Part shown: positions 9,279 to 13,024 of the stretch, one piece after another | How the letters are laid out: each line of letters opens with the position of its first letter | How positions within the stretch are numbered: position 1 is the first letter of the stretch | Notes under the pieces: generated by a model | The model's database searches: none | Told to the model about the DNA's origin: nothing | What the model saw: the letters and a program-made list of their open reading frames with translations, nothing else | Made by a program: the position numbers and the translations under genes | Assembly: GCA_001687465.1 (NCBI GenBank) | Contig: LVLI01000166.1 | Span: 64,001-77,024 of the forward strand | DNA length: 13,024 nt | Reading direction: 5' to 3' | Source: Halocafeteria seosinensis | Lineage: Eukaryota; Sar; Bigyra; Bicosoecida

Positions 9279-9735
9279 AACTTGTGGCCAGTGCATTCGC
9301 AGGCAAGAAGGACTTCTTGGTCCAGTCGCGTTCCAGCAACGCGTACTTCGGAGGATCCTGCCAGCGACAAATCAGTTCTAACAGTACGTCCTCTTCGACA
9401 GGAACACGCTTGGTAAGAGGGTCCTCCCAGAGGATGGCATTAGGTTCGCGCTTGCCTTGCAGCCAGTCGCGTTCCAGCAACGCGTACTTTCACGTACTTC
9501 GGAGCCTTCCAGCGGAAATCAATGCTATCAGTAGGATGGCACCAGGAGGTTCTGGCAGGAACTCCCTCCTCCCAGCGCAAATCAATTCTATCAGTAGGAA
9601 TTTGCAGCAGTGAATGGCACCACGAAGTTCTGGCAGGAACCCCCTCGTCGAGAGGCAGGAACGCGCTTGGTACGAGGGTCCTCCCAGCGGAAATCAATTC
9701 ATCAGGATCGCGCTTGCGCGAAAGGTCCTCCTAGC
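9277..9735 (-). pseudogene. Decayed repeat array with coding character on the minus strand
   Basis: The 27-nt block at 9322 recurs exactly at 9463. The core ccagcg-n-aaatca occurs at about 9361, 9509, 9572 and 9684. A segment with ttctggcaggaa occurs twice, 78 nt apart (9536 and 9614). The segment cgcttggta-n-gagggtcctcccag occurs near 9408 and 9664. Read on the minus strand, the copies give similar peptides: ICRWQDPPKYALLERDW, IDFRWKAPKY, IDLRWEEGVPARTSWCH and AILWEDPLTKRVP. A 10-nt insertion at about 9488-9497 knocks APKY out of frame with ALLERDW. The copy near 9684 is frameshifted as well. It looks like a tandem-repeat protein gene that has decayed, or exons of one. I do not recognise the family. 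Confidence 0.5.
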
Positions 9736-10465
9736 GGACGGCATCAAAAATGCGTAATCCCCTCCGTTCAGAGGGACTTCCTCACGCTCCTGCGGGAGGC
9801 TTTACTGGTGCATGCACGAGGAAGGAAATCGCGGCATCCGAAGCGTGTACGGGAGGACAGATCCTCCGTCATGGGCGCGGGGGAGACAAAGGGGACAGCT
9901 TGACCCTGTCTGCCATAAGCGTGGCAGGGGAGCGCCCTGGGCAGGGCCGGATGGCCCGGTTGAGAAGGTGGGACACGGTACGGTGCATCAACCACGCACT
10001 TGTACGTCATATATTGGGCTCTGTAGCATGTATTGCTGGACGATATGTGGAATATAAAACGGTATATAAGTGGAAACTATGTAGACACCCTTTTTACATA
10101 TCAGGAGAATGCAGAAGACTTCGTTGCGTACAGGANTTCCTTAGCCGTTTATTGAAATGCGCACCATGCAACTCAAGCATTGGAAGAAGGCGGATACAGA
10201 AAGTGCAATTCAATAGGAGGGTAATAGTGCTTGCCTTACCGGTGCGTCGAAACTTTGAGAGTTTCGTTCATTTCAGATCTCAGTCCGAGGGAAGTCTCCT
10301 GTAACGACCTCATGGCTCACTGTTTTCGGTCGGTTGTGTCATCTGAAGCAAACAGGGACATAAAACGCATGTCCTGGTCGCAGACAACATAGACATAAGC
10401 GAAGAGGAATGGAGCCCTATTATCCCTACCCAAAACAATAGTATTACCATTGGCAGTCACAGATA
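9736..10465. other. Stretch without a confident gene, containing one ambiguous base
   Basis: About 9790-9990 is visibly richer in G and C (many ggg runs) than its surroundings. It then passes into AT-richer sequence with tatataag near 10063. The longest plus-strand reading frame (9750-10304) crosses the N at 10136 and has no protein-like features. I see no RNA gene, terminator or bounded exon here. Confidence 0.5.
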
Positions 10466-11091
10466 TCATAATTCTGGGGTCCGACATTGAGCGATGTCAT
10501 GAGAACTAAGAACCACACTGGAAACTGAAATAAGCATGGGGAGCTGGACTAGAACTTCAGGCCACGATAAACTAGAGGGAGGTCTCCGCGCATATCTCGA
10601 CGCGTCAAACACGACCCAAGCAAGTGGCAGGAAATGAGCAAGGCCCCCTCGTTCAACACCGCAAGAATCCCCCACTAAATCTGATGGAGAGTTCCGAGTA
10701 CAGGAAACGATCGGACTCCCGACTGCATACCACGAAGGGTACTGAGAGAACTGAAGCTCAAGCAAGATGTTGCAGAAAGTAGCAGACCCTGAAAGGGATG
10801 CTCAACCCACAGGAGAAAGCGGTACTTACAGCCCCCAAAAGAGTAGCCGCCTGACTATACCCATACCAAGGAAAGGGTCGACACTTACCGACGCAAAGAC
10901 ATGGTAGCACTGCGTCTAGGCCTCAGACTCCCTCAAACTAGCCTGTGTACAGAACCAGGCGGTGAATCCTTTGGAGAGGGACCCATTGACGACCGCCTGC
11001 AGCGTGCACTGGATGCGGCAAAAAAGGGAACGCCACACAAACGATCCACCCGTCGTGACAGGATAGTATAGAACTTGAGAGCTACTTCCGC
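10466..11091 (-). other. Unresolved stretch with splice-like sites, no confident gene
   Basis: On the minus strand an ATG at 10902 is followed after 14 nt by a consensus donor (GTAAGT at 10888). A second donor-like GTAAGT lies downstream near 10828. A 99-residue open frame at 10765-10466 follows. I could not join these into a convincing protein, and no motif is recognisable. The stretch may be a weak gene, UTR or decayed sequence. Confidence 0.25.
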
Positions 11092-11290
11092 GTGGGCATT
11101 TGACTGTGGAGATGCTTGTAGATGCGGAAAATGAAGTAGTGAGGCGGGTCATGCACCTGGAAGGAAAAGGCACAACGCGCACGTAGATTATCAGCGACAG
11201 CTGGGTAACCCCTCACCTTCGCGGTAGAGTCTGAGTAGAGGAAACGGACAAAATACGGAAAATCTGAGGGGTCATCACGCGTGATAGAGG
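11092..11290 (-). CDS. Two probable 3'-terminal exons of an unrecognised minus-strand gene
   Basis: Exons 11290-11217 and 11156-11092 are separated by a 60-nt intron (GTGAGG to TTCCAG). They join in phase and give protein-like sequence (DFPYFVRFLYSDSTAK, then VHDPPHYFIFRIYKHL) ending at a TAG at 11094-11092. The first exon needs a phase-1 donor upstream. The candidates in the open frame at 11737-11291 are weak, so the link to the upstream exons is unproven. Aromatic-rich; no family recognised. Confidence 0.4.
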
Positions 11291-12137
11291 CTACGAGTGT
11301 ATATCACGTTGATGCGCCACAACGTGAGATGCTGGAGTGGTTTCGGGTAGGGTTGACCCCACACGCGGCCTAGCATAGCACCAATACTCATACACTGAAG
11401 CTATTCGAGATGTTAAAAAGAAGCCCACTTGATTTGACACAGTAAGACCATTGGGAAATCCCATAGGAGTGAAAAGTCCAGGATTGTTTGCAAGTGAGGA
11501 GCTACTGTAAGCTTCCCAAATGACTGTAAAAGGTTCGTCAGTAAGTTGCATTTTAGAGGTGATTCTGCTGTTAATGTGACTAATTAAGCGTCTAAGAATG
11601 TCGCCGCTCTCAACGTGATTTGTCAAGGAGAGGCCATCGTCGTACGTGGGAGGTGGCTGACACGAAATGAAGCGTCGAAAGTAGAGTAGGGCAAAGTACA
11701 CTCGAGAGCACTCCGCTGATGTATGCTGCGGCTTCATGAAGTTCCTCCATCATACTTGCCAAAGCGAATTTTGTGTGCCACTATGGGAGGACATGGAACC
11801 TGAAATTCTTCGACTGAGGATTTTTGGGAACCATTTTTCGTTTTTCGAATGATAAATAGAGTTAATTCTGTCTGTACTTTTGACGGCTTCGAGTCGCGGG
11901 CGTCAGGACTAAACTTCCTCAAAAGGGATGGAAACCAGTATTCTGGCTAGCGACGAAACACGGAATTCATGTACAACCTGGGTCACTCTAATAAACGATG
12001 GAAACACCAATTTCTATGTGCCCGTGCAGAATGGAGTGGAATGAAATAGCGTCGATAGTCAGTACAGTATCAGAGACTACACCTTGTTATATGTTACGGG
12101 ACCATACCTTCGAGCTGAAGGGTCCGAGCTAGTTACG
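11291..12137 (-). CDS. Middle coding segments of the same unrecognised gene, frame change unresolved
   Basis: An intron from 12136 (GTAACT) to 11943 (CCAG) would join the upstream DWYR to YWFPSLLRKF, avoiding the in-frame TAG at 12131-12129. The following exon (from 11942) reads a plausible protein (VQTELTLFIIRKTKNG, VPCPPIVAHKIRFGK) to a stop near 11735. A second open frame, starting at 11737 in a different phase, continues with protein-like sequence (QLTDEPFTVIWEAYSSSS, LFTPMGFPNGL). I find no splice pair that converts one frame to the other with good signals. There may be a missed intron, a sequence error or a genuine frameshift. No domain is recognised. Confidence 0.4.
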
Positions 12138-13024
12138 ACGGTACCAGTCCACGAGTTCCAGGACGAGTTTTCTCCTCTGGTACGCTATTTCTCGACTTGA
12201 GAAGTAAAATGGCTGGTTCCACAACTTGGAGCGCAAAATCCCCATACAAATTAATGCTGTGTTGGAAACGCTATTTGTTGAAGGCCCTTGTGGCTGAGTA
12301 ACTGTTTGGAGGATGATATGCAAACCTCGCTCTGTGAAGTGACTTCGTAAGGGCCGTTGTGGAGGTAACAGCGGCCAATAGGATTCAACGTCGAAGCCTT
12401 CGAGCTGTGACTGCTTGAAAATGTGTAAATTCCATCCTTGTGAGGCACCTGCTTCCGAGGTATACTGCTCGGCGAGGACGAACGAATCGGTAACCTCGTT
12501 AATCTCTGACAGATCCCCGTCATCAGCTTTGCAAAACCAGCGGTAGTTTGTTTCATAGCATATGAACTGGAGACAAGCCTCCATTACGGATACATTGACA
12601 TTTCCATCCAATGCTAGCAATCTGATGCCGGGTTGAGACAAAACTCGTGGAAGCTCACGCCGATCTGGACCACGAGGAACTTGGAATTCAGGGTACTTGA
12701 CTGGGAGAGCAAGCGTAGATGAACTTACTGTCACGCTGAAGAAGATGTTGAAGCTTCAGCCACTCGTCCGTGTAGATTCGTGGCTCGTATCCCAATAGCA
12801 ATCCTTGCATATCTTCGGTTTGGCCAAGCGTTTCAAAAAGTGCATCGCGCGATTTACCTGCGTATTTCTTGTACGTATTATAAATGCGCTGAACCTTTCT
12901 ACTCACTGAATCACTCATTCTTGAAGTGCTTTTGTTTCGAACAGATTGTCGCAGCACTTGCAACTGGGGAGTAGGTCCATGAGGAACATCGTGGATCGCT
13001 GTTTCGGACTCACTTGATCCCAAG
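12138..13024 (-). CDS. Unrecognised protein, possibly a degenerate Ulp1/C48-like peptidase; partial at window edge
   Basis: The open frame enters from the right edge; an internal ATG is at 12918-12916. Exon 13024-12729 joins 12700-12137 through an apparent 28-nt intron (GTAAGT to CTCCCAG), restoring the frame as LLQRD-IKYPEF. The product has a Lys/Arg-rich start (VSRKVQRIYNTYKKYAGK), then RLLALDGNVNVSVMEACLQF, and later VTQPQGPSTNSVSNTALICM and REIAYQRRKLVLELVDW. These two ends loosely resemble the start and end of a Ulp1-type SUMO peptidase: a helix after WLND, then the PQQ-N-G-DCG block followed by a helix with RR. The catalytic Cys position appears to be Asn/Thr, and no His-Trp pair is evident. 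If the relation is real, the protein is probably not an active protease. The family is a guess; that the segment is coding is more secure. Confidence 0.4.

Noticed and set aside
10055-10075. TATA-like element (tatataag) as a promoter
   Set aside because: No convincing gene follows on either strand, and AT-rich matches of this length are common.
9750-10304. 184-codon plus-strand open frame
   Set aside because: It crosses the N at 10136, contains no recognisable motif and overlaps a GC-rich stretch where long chance frames are expected.
10700-10902. A tiny spliced gene beginning ATG at 10902 and encoding about 21 residues
   Set aside because: It can be built from good donor-like sites, but such short models arise readily by chance and the product matches nothing known to me.
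1-13024. Bacterial, viral or mobile-element origin, CRISPR array, rRNA or tRNA genes
   Set aside because: The recognised genes are eukaryotic and intron-bearing. I saw no terminal inverted repeats, integrase or reverse transcriptase motifs, regularly spaced short repeats, or tRNA-like cloverleaf.

Overview
The window looks like nuclear DNA of a flagellated or zoosporic unicellular eukaryote. Every recognisable gene is interrupted by GT-AG introns, mostly 60-290 nt with donors such as GTAAGT, GTGAGT and GTATGT. The proteins are eukaryote-specific: a kinetochore protein, a mitochondrial Rho GTPase, a NIMA-related kinase and an intraflagellar transport subunit. The last implies a cilium or flagellum. 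I cannot place the organism in a lineage from the sequence. One ambiguous base (N, 10136) suggests a draft assembly.

Layout. (1) Positions 1083-1, minus: N-terminal part of a CENP-C/Mif2-like kinetochore protein in five exons, running off the left edge. (2) Positions 1184-5030, plus: a complete Miro/Gem1 (mitochondrial Rho GTPase) gene in five exons, predicted 1091 aa, much longer than usual. Its start codon lies 100 bp from that of the CENP-C-like gene, so the two probably share a bidirectional promoter. (3) Positions 8464-5038, minus: a four-exon gene, predicted 1073 aa, joining a NEK6/7-type protein kinase to a full-length IFT57 subunit. It is tail-to-tail with Miro, with only 7 nt between the stop codons. 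(4) About 8465-10465: no intact gene. It holds a diverged direct repeat, a short CA microsatellite, a decayed repeat array with coding character on the minus strand, and a GC-rich stretch. (5) About 10466-11091: no confident gene. (6) Positions 13024-11092, minus: exons of an unrecognised protein, possibly a degenerate Ulp1-like peptidase. One intron appears to be only 28 nt, and one frame change is unresolved.

The most interesting object is the kinase-IFT57 fusion. The kinase, a hydrophilic linker of about 220 residues and the whole IFT57 region lie in one uninterrupted 2.5-kb exon frame. This would physically tie a cell-cycle/ciliary kinase to an IFT-B subunit. The gene group as a whole (kinetochore, mitochondrial motility, ciliary transport) shares a cytoskeletal theme, but nothing here shows that the genes act together.
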